NCBI GenBank assembly: GCA_026874595.1
Contig: CM049306.1
Span: forward strand, 83,790,142 to 83,854,141
Direction: 5' to 3'
From: Sipunculus nudus
Taxonomy: Eukaryota > Annelida > Sipuncula > Golfingiida > Sipunculidae
DNA: 64,000 nucleotides
Shown here: one piece after another, positions 36,118 through 49,139 of the stretch
How the letters are laid out: each line of letters begins with the position of its first letter
Numbering within the stretch: position 1 is the first letter of the stretch
Translations under genes and position numbers: made by a program
The notes under the pieces: model-generated
Databases searched by the model: none
Seen by the model: the letters and a program-made list of their open reading frames with translations, nothing else
What the model was told of the DNA's origin: nothing

Positions 36118-36245
36118 TTACTTGCAGTCAGCTGTGACCAGGGTCTCTTGCATGTAGAAAGGAGCGGGTCCCGAATCACTGCGGTCAGCAGGAGACGACA
36201 GTGTTATCATCAGTGGATTATCTTTAAAAGGTTCAATGTACCAAC
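36118..36245 (-). CDS. Possible upstream exon of the GH31 gene, or unrelated open frame
   Basis: About 42 open codons (GWYIEPFKDNPL to TLVTADCK) stand between an acceptor-like TTTCAAG and either a TAA stop or a strong donor GTAAGA at 36121. If spliced to the ACATGCAG acceptor just before GH31 exon 1, the frame continues into the GH31 start codon. That would bury the signal peptide, so a non-coding leader exon is the simpler reading. The plus strand is also open here. No family is recognised. Confidence 0.2.
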
Positions 36246-36725
36246 CTTGAAAGTTAAGTATCGAAGTACACGTTCACATGTGGTAGACCTAATTTTAATA
36301 TCTCACTGATAAATAAAGCCGTGTGCATGATGTAAACAAGCATACTTAACGTAAATGACTCCTGTGTGAATAATTAATGTTAAGGTTATTATTTTTTTAT
36401 AATAAGCCTACCAGTGTTGCCACAGCTGGAAATGTACTGCTACAGTACACACGGTCATTATTGCCAAGGTTACTAATGTTTTGGGTGCAATATGTTGCCA
36501 TGGTATACATTCTACTTTGGTTAAAAAACCTGAACTACTAATTTCATGCTTCCAATCGCACAGAAGCAAGATCAATAATATACAGCGAACATATAGTGAT
36601 AAAAGGCCACCTAAGTGAGTTTGTCTCATGTGGTGTAATATCTGGCCCCCAGATGGCAGGGCATACTACCACATTTGAGTAAGGCTCCTATTTTTAATTC
36701 CCATATAAATACTATCGGATGTGCA

Positions 36726-36730
<5 letters not shown>

Positions 36731-36782
<52 letters not shown>
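36731..36782. repeat. (AT)n microsatellite
   Basis: About 52 bp of uninterrupted AT. Confidence 0.95.
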
Positions 36783-36787
<5 letters not shown>

Positions 36788-36812
36788 GTGTGTATGTATA
36801 TAGTGTATAATG

Positions 36813-37035
36813 TATGGGTCGGTTGTACAAAGAGTGCTTGGTGACAACTAAATCGGGATTGACGCAGTTCGAATCTGAATTCCGGGAGTCAGGAAAAGCC
36901 GAACATGGGTCACACGGTTATACCCTTTGTAAAAATGTGGACCGACATACTTAGTTTGTAGGTTGCAGGATTTATGGGCCGGTTGTACAAACAGTGGTTG
37001 GTTACAACCTAATCGGGACTGACGTAGTTCCAATC
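36813..37035 (+). repeat. Direct repeat of about 60 bp, 160 bp apart
   Basis: GGGTCGGTTGTACAAAGAGT at 36,815 and GGGCCGGTTGTACAAACAGT at 36,974 start two copies that continue through ATCGGGATTGACGCAGTTC and ATCGGGACTGACGTAGTTC. Probably part of a dispersed element. Confidence 0.75.
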
Positions 37036-37059
37036 CCGACCAGCAGATATTCGGGCAAT

Positions 37060-37900
37060 GCTGCCGATTCCCCGATCACTGGATCTTAGAGATACTACGA
37101 CAAAATTAGGTCAAACGACCCAATAACAAACGGTAATAGCGTGTTATCACTTGTTATATGACAAGGTAGACAACTTGGTTAAAACTTTCGTGCGATAATG
37201 AAGGAAGTTACGTTCTCGACCCACCTAAACTGGCTTTATCTTCCTTTTTATGCGTAATCCATATAATCGTAAAATACAACGGGAGTACAGAATCAAATCC
37301 ATTCAATTTCAATTGTTTTCAACAATCAATACAAGCTACCTGGATAACCTTTTGTGGTGTTGTCTGAATTCCGACGTCGTCCTTTCCAAACGGTTGCAGA
37401 AGCGGCCTTCATTGAAAGTTAAGTGATGCACAGTGGCATTACCTTACGTGGCCTATCTGGAATGGCCACCGTCGAAAGGTTTTGGCCGAGTTGCCTACCT
37501 TGTCATATTTATCTTGTTTTATCTTACGTCAAATATGACGTATACTTATATAACACCAGCAAAATATTCTGTCTACATTCTTAAAGACAGTTTATAAGTA
37601 ATTTATCACTGCCAGTCCCTTGTTTACTTGTGGGTTCAATAATCACATATAATTCTTGCTCCACGATTACATCTATATACCTTTCATAAAAAAGTGTCAT
37701 AAACCAGCACCGGACATAAAATAAGATTTCTACCAGATGTTTGAAGGTGAATTAAATTAACAATCTCAGAGTACCTAAATTAATTCAGCCATTTATCTCT
37801 ATATGTATAGCGCGGTTTTACCCAGGGGCATCGATACAGATCTCACATTTTGCCAAATTATATATATGTATATGTATATGCATATACTTTATACGCTGGG
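37060..37900. other. Non-coding DNA upstream of the GH31 gene
   Basis: No gene seen. Short words such as TTAGGTCAAACGACC look unique. No repeat recognised. Confidence 0.35.
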
Positions 37901-37931
37901 CACCCTGCAGTAATTGTGACCAGCTGTTTCA

Positions 37932-38073
37932 TCATTTTAATAGCCAAGCTCTTGGACAGACATAACGCATGTATTCAGTGGCCCACATTTTCATCTGATC
38001 GGGAACTTCCCCGGGCACCAGGATCCGTGCTGCATCACCAGGGCACGGTATGACGGACACATCAATGTTAAAC
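37932..38073 (-). CDS. Weak exon candidate
   Basis: A minus-strand open frame follows a CTTCAG acceptor, with FNIDVSVIPCPGDAARILV and then PGEVPDQMKMWATEYM, ending in a stop. Local GC is higher than in neighbouring DNA. No homolog is recognised and I could not build a frame-consistent join to the candidate at 38215-38353, except through a weak donor GTCAGA. Confidence 0.15.
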
Positions 38074-38214
38074 CTGAAGGTTCATGCATAATAGGTGACA
38101 AGGGACATGCTTAAATGTCAGTATTGACACTGAAAGCACATCTAATACATCTTACATGAGCATAGTATATAAAGTATATATTGGCAATATTCTTAGAATA
38201 ACATATAGTCGTAC

Positions 38215-38353
38215 GTCACATTCTACTGTTTTCGGACTACTATCTGACTTGGGGTATTCACCACTGTTAAATGAGTAAAATACAGGGATGTCTGTGTGAT
38301 ATCTGATATGTACGTCGGGGACCTGCTCCGAGATGTAAAACCACATTTCTCCA
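38215..38353 (-). CDS. Weak exon candidate
   Basis: An open minus-strand stretch (GEMWFYISEQVPDVHIRY onward) lies between an acceptor-like CCATAG and a possible donor GTACGA. The composition looks protein-like but no family is recognised, and coding status rests on the open frame alone. Confidence 0.15.
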
Positions 38354-38439
38354 CTATGGAGTTTTGTTATCAATATGGCAAGCATTAATTAAGAACGTAA
38401 AATGAAACGCCAGAATTGTCTCCATGGTGCAGCATATAA

Positions 38440-39105
38440 ATCAGTGCAATTAAATTTAAGACCAATGTGGTAAAACTCTCATTATAAAGATTGTTAAACT
38501 CAAAATAAAACAAATACGAATTAAATTTGACACTTTTGTAAGTAATCCTCGTTATATAGAATGTAAAATATTCAATTAAATTCAACATCTTTGCGATAAA
38601 ATTCACAAAATATAGATTGTTAATTTTGAAATAAAGTTAATCTAAAGGGAGCCTTTTAATTTAAAGAATTTAATCTGATCCGGTTTGTGTGACCAGAGAC
38701 AGCCAGGAATATTGCAGGCTATATGGAATATAAAATAAATGCAGTTAAATTTGACACCTTTGTAAGTAATCCTCATTATATAGAATGTTAAAGTATATTC
38801 AATTAAATTCAACACCATTGTGATAAAATATCTGACACGGATCGTGTGACCAGAAACAGCCAGGAATATTGCAGGCTATATGGAATATAAAATAAATGCG
38901 AATTAAATTTGACACTTTTGTAAGTAATCCTCATTATATAGAATGTTAAAGTATATTCAATTAAACTCAACACCATTGTGATAAAATTCACAATATATAG
39001 ATTGTTAAACTTGAAATATAGTTAATCTAAAGGGAGCCTTATGATTTAAAGAATTTAATCTGACAAGGATCGTGTGACCAGAGACAGCCTTGAATATTGC
39101 AGAGT
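38440..39105 (+). repeat. Tandem repeat, three units
   Basis: TTTGTAAGTAATCCTCATTA and flanks occur at about 38,535, 38,759 and 38,916. GTGACCAGAGACAGCC occurs at 38,690, 38,846 and 39,074. Units 1 and 3 carry CTAAAGGGAGCCTT, which unit 2 has lost, explaining the shorter middle spacing. Confidence 0.85.
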
Positions 39106-39109
39106 ATTG

Positions 39110-40870
39110 ACATTTGAAACAGCGGCACCATTTGAACCGCATCCCATGTGCCCCGGCAACTCAATATTATATGAGCCCTGGTGAACTAAAACGCTAGGGC
39201 CATGTAATGAACAATGGCTGCTATGTATTGAACAAGAGCTTTTGTTTGCTGTTGTTTATATCAGAGCATACATGATAACTTCAGCAAACTCCTCTGTATG
39301 AGGAATGTTTAATCTGCATGTATTTTTGTCCGTTTTCATCGAAATTTAAAGCAGTTAATGTTGTATTCATATTGTGCATTACAATAAGTCATGAAAAGGT
39401 TGAAGCACTATAATATACATTCTATATATTCTATTGAGCCACAAATCTATATATTTCGCTATAAATAAAATTAGTAGCAAGTAACTCAGTTTATTCCTAT
39501 AGGCCTCTTTTGGTTAAATATTTAAAATATATCATCCATGCATATCAAATTTCTGAGAAACAATATAAATATTCAAATAATATAGTTTTTGCCAACATTG
39601 TCCATTTTCTGTATAAGAACTGAACATTTGCTCAAGACTGCATTTACCTCTGTCAAATATCTCATATTTCATTAATCAATGATAGGAACTTTTAGGTTAT
39701 TTTATCCTTTAGTCAAATAGAAGCCTCACTTTTTAATAGACACAATTCTTACAACATGTTACATTAACAGTATTTTGCTAATGTTTTTCAAATAAAAAAA
39801 CTTACACTAACTTCTTTACAGAGTCATCTAACAGATGTAAATATTCAAGATAAAATCACTTACATTAAAACGAAAGTAAAACTGAATAGTGTAAATAAAC
39901 ACAACCAGATATACGTTAGTTAATATACAGTGGCAGTTTTACACCAACATACAGTTTTCTTGATATCTGCATGTATACCGATATTTTTTTCTGTCTGAAA
40001 AGTTCTTACACTTCTTTCCGTACATCATTTTATATGGCTTACGTCATGCAATCAATTCATATAGGCATTTCAATTTATATTCTGAACTATAAAAATTACT
40101 GAAGAGTCGTCAAGAACAAAACTTTATCCCATCTTTTTCATACTTGCTAAAGAATATTTTTATATTTAACAGATATATGTGCTCTGTTCTAAAGTAAAAA
40201 CCGTCCGAAATCTTAACCATGCTAATCAACCTTTTATAAATCCCGCTATACCTTTATGTGGCACGGTTTGCACTTGCGTCCAGAAAATAAACGTAACTTT
40301 AATCTTCATTAATTGCATCCCTAACATTTAACATGATATTTAACTGAACAGTTTTCTTGTTTGCATATACCAGATTATAAAAACAATATTCTCCGAAGAT
40401 TTTTTTCAGCTGTCCTGCATTACATTATAATCTCCTACATTTCTTTTAGTTTTTAATTAATTCATATGTAAGCATATGTTTCCTCACCCGGTAGATCCTA
40501 TTTCCCTTTTCTTTAGTCAACTAAGTGCGATCGAGAATTCTGTCTTCTGCTTGGGCAGACAGTTTTCCATGATTCAGATATTTAAACAAAGAGAATTTCA
40601 AGACAAAAACAGACAGAGGGTTGCTGTGTTCATAATTCATACAAACTTATTTTGATAGCGTTCTGTATGCAAGATCAGTCTTTGTTTTTTGTCGACACTC
40701 AAGTCAACGTAACAATTATGCTTTGTCTTTTTCTTATTCTACACAGTTTTGTTTCTGTATTCGGTCTTATAACTGCAAACATCTGTTCAACAATCTCATA
40801 TTAGCACTGACATGTATACCATGATTTATTTTTGTTTAAGATATTACAGACGGACATTATCATTGCTTGC
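39110..40870. other. AT-rich gene-free stretch
   Basis: No open frame, splice pair or repeat family that I can support. Confidence 0.4.
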
Positions 40871-40871
40871 C

Positions 40872-41320
40872 GGAAATAGCTTATTTTCTGCCTCTGGAAC
40901 TTCTTCATAACCTGAGGAGATCATCTGGTCTCAATCTTGTGTAAATTTGTCAGTATGTCTGTCTGTTTGTCAATATTCCTTTATGTCCCCTGCTTGCTAT
41001 TTCTGGCATCTTACAATTAGCTATCTACAGGCCAATGTTTTGCAGGAATCCTTTTAAAACTGTTACATTATATGTCTTACACGAATATCTCGAAACGGAT
41101 TTTCATTTTCGGGATATGGCCGCTAGGGGAAGCTGCACTAGATCCTCAACAACATTTTATTTAGTGGCCATATCACCAAAACTATACACCTCATTTACAT
41201 AAATCATAGCTTATTTTCTTCCTCTGGAACTTCTTCGTAACATGGTGAGATCATCTGATCTTAATCTTGTGTCACTTGGTAAGTATGTTTGTCTGTTTGT
41301 CAGTTATCTTCAATTTCGCC
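40872..41320 (+). repeat. Diverged direct duplication, about 330 bp apart
   Basis: ATAGCTTATTTTCTGCCTCT, GGAACTTCTTC and GTCTGTCTGTTTGTCA at 40,878-40,972 recur at 41,207-41,303 with a few changes. A third start (AATAGCTTGTTTTCTC) lies at 41,660. Confidence 0.75.
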
Positions 41321-42019
41321 ATCTTGCTGGTTCTTGTGTAAGACATATAGCATTCTTAGTACTGGCCACAATTTAGCAGGATTAACTTTTTACACTTAAA
41401 CATATCGTATATCGGAACGATTTATGGAAGCAGTTTGTGTATTTGATATATAGGTCAAAGGTAAAGATCAAGGTCCTCAGAACACGTCAAATTCTTATTT
41501 CCTTCATAACTTTGTCAATAAAGGTCCTATCTTTAAAATATATGACTTATTTTCTCTCTCTCTTTGTCATTCGACTTTTTCCACGTCATTTCCGGCAAGC
41601 CCTCGACCTCTGGTCGTCTAGTTATCTGACGGGGGAGGGGTGTGGGGAAGTAAATGAATAATAGCTTGTTTTCTCTTTCCCTGAGATTCATATATCCATT
41701 TTTTTAGTGGCATCTAATGTTTACATAGGCGACAGACTTGCATCATTAATGTCAAGGCAGCAGAAATACGTTTGCTCATATATTATAATTTTAGTCCAAC
41801 GTAAACAGTAAGCTCGTAAATGTTTAATTTTCCTCATTTCATTCAAATTTGACTCTAATAACTAAATTTACTACAATATACTTGACTTTATATCAAGTTA
41901 ATTAGTAACATTAGAATATTATTGACAAAGTGCTGGTGGAAGTATTCGTGCTGTCCTTGACCTTTGATATTGCTTCCTGAAATCAGGGAGACAGATATTT
42001 TCAGGTCTATTGTCATGGT

Positions 42020-42190
42020 GATAAAAAATAGACACCACGAGCGGATGTTTTCCCTAAGGGATATTACTACAAGCGGATAAGGTCCTGTAATTAATCACCT
42101 CTGAATACGACGACATGGATTTCCTGTCAAATGATTTTCCAAAGCAATTAATTTCCTTTTCAGTACGCAGAGGTAAACATAATTTAATGT
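42020..42190. promoter_or_regulatory. Higher-GC island with homeodomain-like motifs
   Basis: Contains CTGTAATTAATCACC and AAAGCAATTAATTTCC. No open frame fits. It stands out from the AT-rich flanks and could be a conserved regulatory element. This is inference only. Confidence 0.2.
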
Positions 42191-43639
42191 CTGTAATCAA
42201 CGAAAAATGATTGTATGAAATTATATAAGAAAATTGTCAGTTATTGTTCCGTAGAAAAAGGGTATATTGCACTGTATGTGACTCTCCTCTAACAAGCTTG
42301 CTTCCTGTGGTCAGTACTCATTTCCTTCTCTTTCATAAGCATGGTCCTTTCCGGTTTCATCAAACGACCTGAAAACGCAGGGTATTACTGAAAAGGAAAA
42401 AATTCTAGTAAAAGGGAGGTGTAAGCAATATCGGGCATGATGGGAAACCTATAATGCATATTCATCAAAATATTTTAGTACCATTACGCATTATACGTAA
42501 GTCTTATTTTTGCTAGATTGTCTAACTTTAATAGTTGCAACAAATAAAGTTAAAAAAAGACATATCAAGCACTCAGATTACATTTCTTGGATCTCAGTTA
42601 TTTTATAGATTGCATGCACAGATCTGTGTATATATTAAATATATGTAAAAATAAAAAGTAGATTTAAATTTTGCAACAATAGTATATTGTATTTGTGAAC
42701 TATTTTACATGACTTCAAAGGTAAAATTTTAGGAAAACTCTCTTCAATAAGTACCCTTAAACACCTGCTTTAGAAACCAAAGTATATATCTTGTAGACAG
42801 ATTTTCGATCATGGATTCGAATCAATACAGAATAACTGTGCTAACAACTTCATGAATACTAGCCCTTCATGAATACTTACTAACAGGTTTCAATGGTGAT
42901 GCGGCCATGAACATTAGCGTACAGTATAATTTAGAAAGTGTTGAGCAGGTGCTTATTATAATTGATTAAAATTAGGATTTCTATTTATCATTCCCAACTT
43001 GATTATACAACAGACTAAAGAACAAGATCTTGAAGCGGTCGATTTTTGTAGACTTGTTTGTCTCTCGTAAAATATACAACCACAGAGAGTACGCCAAAAT
43101 AAAATATTTTTATTGGGGAAATATATTTTAGCATATTACTAATAAATACAGTGCGCGGAAAGAGATGGTATCCCTGAAGTAAAATAGAACAGCACTTTAA
43201 GGATTAATGTTGCTCCTTCCCGGTTGGTATAGCAGAACATAGGGCTATAGCAGGATAAATATATAAGTGAGGCTTTATTGCTGTTAAATTTACATACTGA
43301 TTTAAATACTGATTCATATACTGCAAGGAGAAGATAATTTCAAAATTTGGATCTAAACTTTCAAAGTCAGCATTATCGGCGCAATTCTTACGAAATGGTT
43401 GGAATATTCAATTAGTATTTTTTGTCCACATAAAATAATGACTTGAGCTTTAGAAAATTATGAGAAATAAACAAGCGAACACTAACTTTTAAATCATATA
43501 TCTTTTAAAAACAAAATACTGGTGGCAGCTTTATTCAAGCATTTTGCGAACGATGAAAAATACACACGGCGGAATTTTAAATAGCACCGGTGAGTTTCAG
43601 TAAAAAAAGCGTTGGCCACTTCTTATTGGCTTTTTAGCA

Positions 43640-43920
43640 TTGGTTACTGTAGAATTAAATCAAATATTCAAAAGCCGGGCGGCGTGGGACGGGTTGTAAA
43701 TAAAATCAATGACGTCCCAAGGGGAAAATAACCGTTAGCTCCTTGGAGAAATCTGAAGTAATCCATAAACGGCTTGTCTTCCAGGAGCACTTGCACACAC
43801 GTTTCTCCCTGAGCTAAATCAGTATTGCTCTAGATATTCACATCGAGAGGGACCAGAGAGCGCATAACTCGTGTGTTGATGTTCTCTTTCCTTGCATTTT
43901 CGCATGTTCATCGTGTTTGA
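43640..43920. promoter_or_regulatory. Higher-GC island, possible regulatory element
   Basis: Contains AATCAATGACGTCCCAAGG and GTAATCCATAAACGGC, with no exon-like frame. The mixed-composition, non-repetitive text contrasts with its neighbours. Confidence 0.18.
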
Positions 43921-44556
43921 AAACATGTCCCTCGATTTGTTCCCTGAATCAAAGTGGTTGCTTATCATCAATGTCATAACACTTATCCAAATAAACCAGG
44001 CTGGCCAAACTTTAAACGGTTTTGCAAGGCATGGCGTGTCATGCCAGTTTAACTGAAGGGGGGGGGGGGGGTGACTTTAATATGCGAAATACGGGCAGGG
44101 AATCCTTCGGATGCTTTTGGTGTGGGACACAGCAAGCGGCAGCCTACCACCAAAACAGCGATTTTAAATTATCTTGAGACGTTCGGCCCTATATAGGTTT
44201 ATTTTTTCAATGCCTGCGAGTCATGTTTTTCATGGCTACGGGAAGCTCGGTCGTAAGTAACACGAAGAAATTATCATTATTTGCCTATCTTCCTCCTGTA
44301 TGGAGAAAGACCATTGTAAATAAAAATGTCCAATATAATTCATATTCTGTTCTCCATTAGACAATTCTGATTTGCAGTGAATACTTTTCACGCATGTTTT
44401 TAATATTTATGAAATTGGCTGCGGAATTAAAAGAGAGTATAAGGTTCACTCAACGGAACATTTCCTACATAGAAATAAGACCAAAAAGGATGAGGAGTTC
44501 CTGTTACTGAGGTAGGTCTAACGTGAAATGTGGTTGAGAGTGGAGCCTCAGTACTG

Positions 44557-44781
44557 CAGAAGCGGATCCGGGGGGGGGGGGGGGGAAGGAGTACAGTGGG
44601 TCCGTAACCCCCCCCCCCCCTTTTTTTTTCAGCCGCCGCAACCTTTATTTAAGGGGTTTAGACCAACCTTTGCGGGCTGAACCCCCCTCCCTTTTCCGGA
44701 CCTGGTGACCTTTTCGTAGGTTTCGTCATTAGTCTTCCTGGTTTGGACCGATCTTTTTCCTAAATCCTTGATCCGGCCCTG
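44557..44781. mobile_element. GGATCC-type G-tract MITE
   Basis: Starts CAGAAGCGGATCCGG with a G tract of about 16 and ends CTTGATCCGGCCCTG. The interior has a C tract, TTTTTTTTTCAGCCGCCGCA, and TTCCTAAATCC near the end. Confidence 0.7.
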
Positions 44782-44859
44782 CACTGGTTACGATGATCTT
44801 GTAATGGGTATAACAGCATGTCTACACCTGGCTACATCATTCGTCATGTAGTCTTAGTT

Positions 44860-45300
44860 TGATTTCTTTTCAATGGTTCACTGTTTTGGGGATGGAGAAA
44901 GCACTGAAGACTGCTCAGTTAAAATGATCCAACTGAGAAAGCCCTGCATTCTTGATTTGGACTGCTCAGTTATAACATTTAACCGACTGAGAAATCCCTG
45001 TCATCTTTATATCTACCTCTGCATGCCTATAGAAGATCATTCCCTGCTTCGGGCAAAATGTGGTAACAGACTTCCTCTGATCATCAGGCTCTGTTCTTTA
45101 TGTGACCCTAATATCTTCAGCTGGTTAGCAGGTACAATTACTGATATAACTAAAAAGCACTCACGGAGCGCAAACCTCCACCAACGTGTGTATCCGCAGG
45201 CCATCGTTCTACATTAACCCTTTGAATCTCCATTGAAAATCTTGGATTATACTGATAACACAACTAATTAAAAAAAAACAGAGAAAAATCGATTGTCCCT
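44860..45300 (+). repeat. Short duplicated units followed by a SINE-like repeat
   Basis: GACTGCTCAGTTA with AACTGAGAAAGCCCTG occurs twice (44,909 and 44,960), giving a repeat-derived open frame of 114 codons that I do not believe. From 45,157 the CACTCACGGAGCGCAAACCT repeat matches 24,893. Confidence 0.6.
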
Positions 45301-46369
45301 TTGCAGTCAGTTGGGCTAAAAATAAAATATTTTTGATTCCTCAGGAAATGCTTGACCAGATTGATATACTCAAGACGGATGTGAACTAAATATGGAAGGT
45401 GCAACATGTAACCCTGGCAACACTTTCAGTTAAAAAATAATGCGAATACTTCCATATTTAATAGAGTGTAACAAATGATTATATTCCGTGCACAAAGTCT
45501 ATATTTTCCTCCAATTGTTTGCTTTACTTTTCTTCGTGGCCATGTTCATTTATTAGTGTATTCTGAGATATATTTTGAAAAAAAATTATCTGGAAATAAA
45601 ATGCCTATAAACCTTATTCTTCATTACCTCTTGCTTTATTTGCAAAGCGGTTGGAACGCTGGATTGATGTAAAAACCTCGTGCCTCCGAATCAATTAAGG
45701 TCTGTCAACGCGACACACACACACACATATATATATATTTATTTATCTTAAAAACTATGAATTGTTTTTGAATGGAAATAGATGTTAACGTCCGTTATAT
45801 CCATATAACATATATTTCAAACGTGAACACATTTTGTATTCAAAATTCCGGTTTGTCTGCTTCAATCATAGGCAGTTCAAATATATATTTTTAAAGATGA
45901 TGTTGATACAAATGCAATACAGTCGCAGCGTTTGATTTATTACTGACGAGTTGTAATATTATTCACTCGGACTTATGAGACCATGGTGACTGCGATGCTT
46001 TTTTGTCACGCGAGGGAAAACTATTGCTAAAAAACAGTTCATATATTTTTATAAACATCCTAATGGTGAGATAAATGCAGTTCAATCGATTGTTAGCTTA
46101 ACTTTGGTATTGATTAATGGACAAAGGTTTATTGCAGAACGTAATCGCTTTTAGGACTACACCATATTGTAAAAGCAGCCTTTTGACGCTGAACTCACTT
46201 GAAAGTGAGACCGAAGGATACATCAGCAAGTCATTCATGCGTGTCCGGTTAAGTGAAATCCCCTTGAAACCGAGCCTCCTCAAAATGGCGACCATGGTTG
46301 TCCCTGGTTGTCTGGAATAAACTGAACTCTGTATTCATTATATAGCATTTAAACTTGTAGATAAATCTG

Positions 46370-47335
46370 TAGACAGTAGCAAGAAGGATGTCTGTAATCT
46401 GCAATTGGCCTTGGAGGAGGAAATATCTTTTTCGCATAACGTATTGAAAAGCCAAAAACGCTTAAATTGGGCTTATTACGAGTTCTGACGTCGGTTAACT
46501 AAAGATAAATCCTAGAACCTTTTATAAAAATTAGGTCAACAAATGCAAATCCTATCAAACACAGGCTGTTCGTTTGTTTATATCAAAGTGTTTGTAACAT
46601 GTGGAGGGCCCGCAAAAATATTCCACACACATTTAACAAGGACATCTGGCGGCAAGTGAGACCAACCAGGGAAGTGACCTTTTAGCTTGTGCACACATGC
46701 AGCCAACCACCTCAGGTTACATGGTTCGTCAACCACAGCGCATGTGCCTATATGCAAGCTTATATACCGTCGGAGGTGTTACAAGAACTTTCCTTTACAG
46801 AAAATACCTACAGTTAATTAATATGTCTGCGTAGTATACGAGAAAACACATAAATTTTACAGAAATGATAGGTGAATAACATGCTTTAAGCGAGACCTTC
46901 ACTTTGTGCTTAAAATAAAGTAGTTACATTAAAATTAAACCATAGTAGAAGTAGGCATTTCTATATCATCTTATAATTTAGATAACCATCTGTAAATTAC
47001 TACAAGAGAGAAGTCATCATATAAAATTGAGAGTTCTTTAACAGAACAGAAATGATTTTATCACACGGACGTTATACAAACTGTCCCGGACTTGAAAATT
47101 ATTTCCATCTGTTATATTGATTTATTCTACGATCAAGGGGCGAATTTTAATTATCTTCATACTATCAAGACTTTGGCAGCTACGCTGTCAGACACCTTGA
47201 TTCATCGAATCGCTCTGGCATCTAGTTCATATATAATGAACAAGAGAGTTGAACCAATCAAATGACTGGTGTACACTTGTTCTACGCTGCTGCTGGAGCA
47301 ATTTTTACACCAAGCATTTACTATTGCCCGATCAT
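46370..47335 (+). repeat. Dispersed repeat family R, copy C
   Basis: Shares CCTTTTATAAAAATTAG, GTTTATATCAAAGTGTTTGT, TGTGGAGGGCCC, ACCACCTCAGGTTACATG and the end TTGAACCAATCAAATGACT with copies A and B near 26-28 kb, in the same orientation. Confidence 0.65.
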
Positions 47336-47339
47336 CGGG

Positions 47340-48380
47340 GCATCGGTTATCTAATATGTACCAGTTTTTCACATCAGCGGCTAAATATATGCTGACTGAA
47401 AGGGGTTTGAAATAGTCAATTTTTTAACATATAGGATTTATATCTGTAAAATGTAAGATTGTTTTAAATTTATAATATCATACGAACACAAATGAAAAAC
47501 AAAAATCATCAATACAAATACCATTCGAGGGATACATGTTATATGTACACTATAGGGAGTTTAATATTAATTTTATAACAACCTTTTGACTTAAGAAGAA
47601 GTTTTCTTTTGAAGTAATCTAAATCAAACATTTAAGCATTTACGTCTAAAAAAGCCAAGATAAAGAAAATAATTTTGTGTCAAGCAGGCTTAAAGGTGAG
47701 AACAAATATTATATGAGTTAAATGCGTCACAGGCTGTAGAGATTCTGGTGGAGTCAAAAGTTTAAATATAAATCTGAGTCATCTCTAAAGAGACGGATAT
47801 TATTTTTACAAAATATTTCTCATTATGTACAGACATTTGAACAAAAACTATAATTATTTCTAAAATGGATATGTAGTAACTTGGAACAATATTGATACTC
47901 TAAAGGTATTAACTTAATGTTCGTCATAAATACATGTTGCACTATGCTATGCACCGTGCCATGCAGGTACGGTGTGATATACTCTGTATTACATGACAGC
48001 ACATAACGTCAATTCCTTTTTGGCGATTAAACAAGAGATTTTGTAAAACACTTTTGTTCAAATTAAGTCATGTATGGATTTATATTATTTTCGTTCTTTA
48101 CTGTATATCATAAAATTACCATAATTTGTATTCAATACATCGTAAAAATTATTTAAAATGTTTAAAAAGATATTGATATTCATTACAGAGTTACTACAAA
48201 GGGTCTGGTCGAAATTCAAACTATATGTTGGTGCTGTCTCTCTTCCTCTCTCATTCTCTCTCTCCCTATCTCTCTCTCTCTCACGCACACACACTCCCTC
48301 TCCCGTATGCAAGAAATTGAAACAGTTGTCTCGACAGCAATACTCAACAGTACTACAGTAATAAGAAAAATATTTATCGG
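47340..48380. other. Non-coding DNA
   Basis: AT-rich. A (TC)n tract at 48,235-48,300 makes small artefactual frames on both strands. Confidence 0.45.
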
Positions 48381-48396
48381 ACCAATAGCAACTGAG

Positions 48397-48484
48397 GTAA
48401 ACCTGATGTGTTCATATACTTGTCAATATATGAATTCCATGTAAACCTGATGTGTTCATATACTTGTCAATATATGAATTCCAT
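48397..48484 (+). repeat. Perfect 44-bp tandem duplication
   Basis: Two identical units starting GTAAACCTGATGTGTTCATA, at 48397-48440 and 48441-48484. Identity suggests recent origin. Confidence 0.95.
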
Positions 48485-48779
48485 GTACCATCTTATTTTA
48501 GAATTTTCTACATCTATGCTTTTTTTTAATTATTTTGAAGACTCTCAATCATTGTGTATAATCATGTGATGGTAAAGTCACATTAAACTGTAAGAAATGT
48601 GTTCATTATCATGTAATAATAAATTGATAGTTAATCTTGACTTTTTTTCAGAACTTGGGAGGATCATTAAAATATCTGATTTAGCCTTGAAAATATAATG
48701 AACATTTACTCACGAATTTTGTATTAAATTTCTACTACACGTACTATAATCAATGTGGTTTTGATAAGTAGATGTGTTA

Positions 48780-49110
48780 TTAGACAATTAACGCGGTTGC
48801 ATAAGCTCCAAACCCTTTGGAATGGTGCAACGCTAACAATTATTCATGAAACAGGACATAGCCTTTTGATTTTGCAGATCTATGCCTAAACATATAATTG
48901 CCGGACCTAATAAATGCCACGCCCAATTAAGAGCAGGGTTGACAGGTCTACCTAATGTGTACCTGCATTGTTCAACTGATTTATCACAGGTCCCCGGGGC
49001 ATGGCCACACACCGGGCGCCGTCGCTAATGCAAGTCGGCAGTTTGCAGGATGTTGAAGTCGTGCCACCACCTCTATACCTATCATCAACAGTGTCACGAT
49101 TAAAGATACA
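48780..49110. promoter_or_regulatory. Possible regulatory element
   Basis: Non-repetitive, mixed-GC text with AACAATTATTCATGA, ACGCCCAATTAAGAG and ACTAATTAAGTGCGC. There is no good open frame. Homeodomain-type ATTA cores are dense. Inference only. Confidence 0.22.
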
Positions 49111-49139
49111 ATCTTACTAATTAAGTGCGCTTACAGATA

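Noticed and set aside
44873-45217. 114-codon plus-strand open frame
   Set aside because: It is the translation of a duplicated short unit and the start of a dispersed SINE-like repeat, so its length is explained by repeats.
46098-46320. Overlapping 65- and 67-codon frames on both strands around CAAAATGGCGACCATGG
   Set aside because: The good start context drew attention, but neither frame has splice or motif support and they cover the same DNA.
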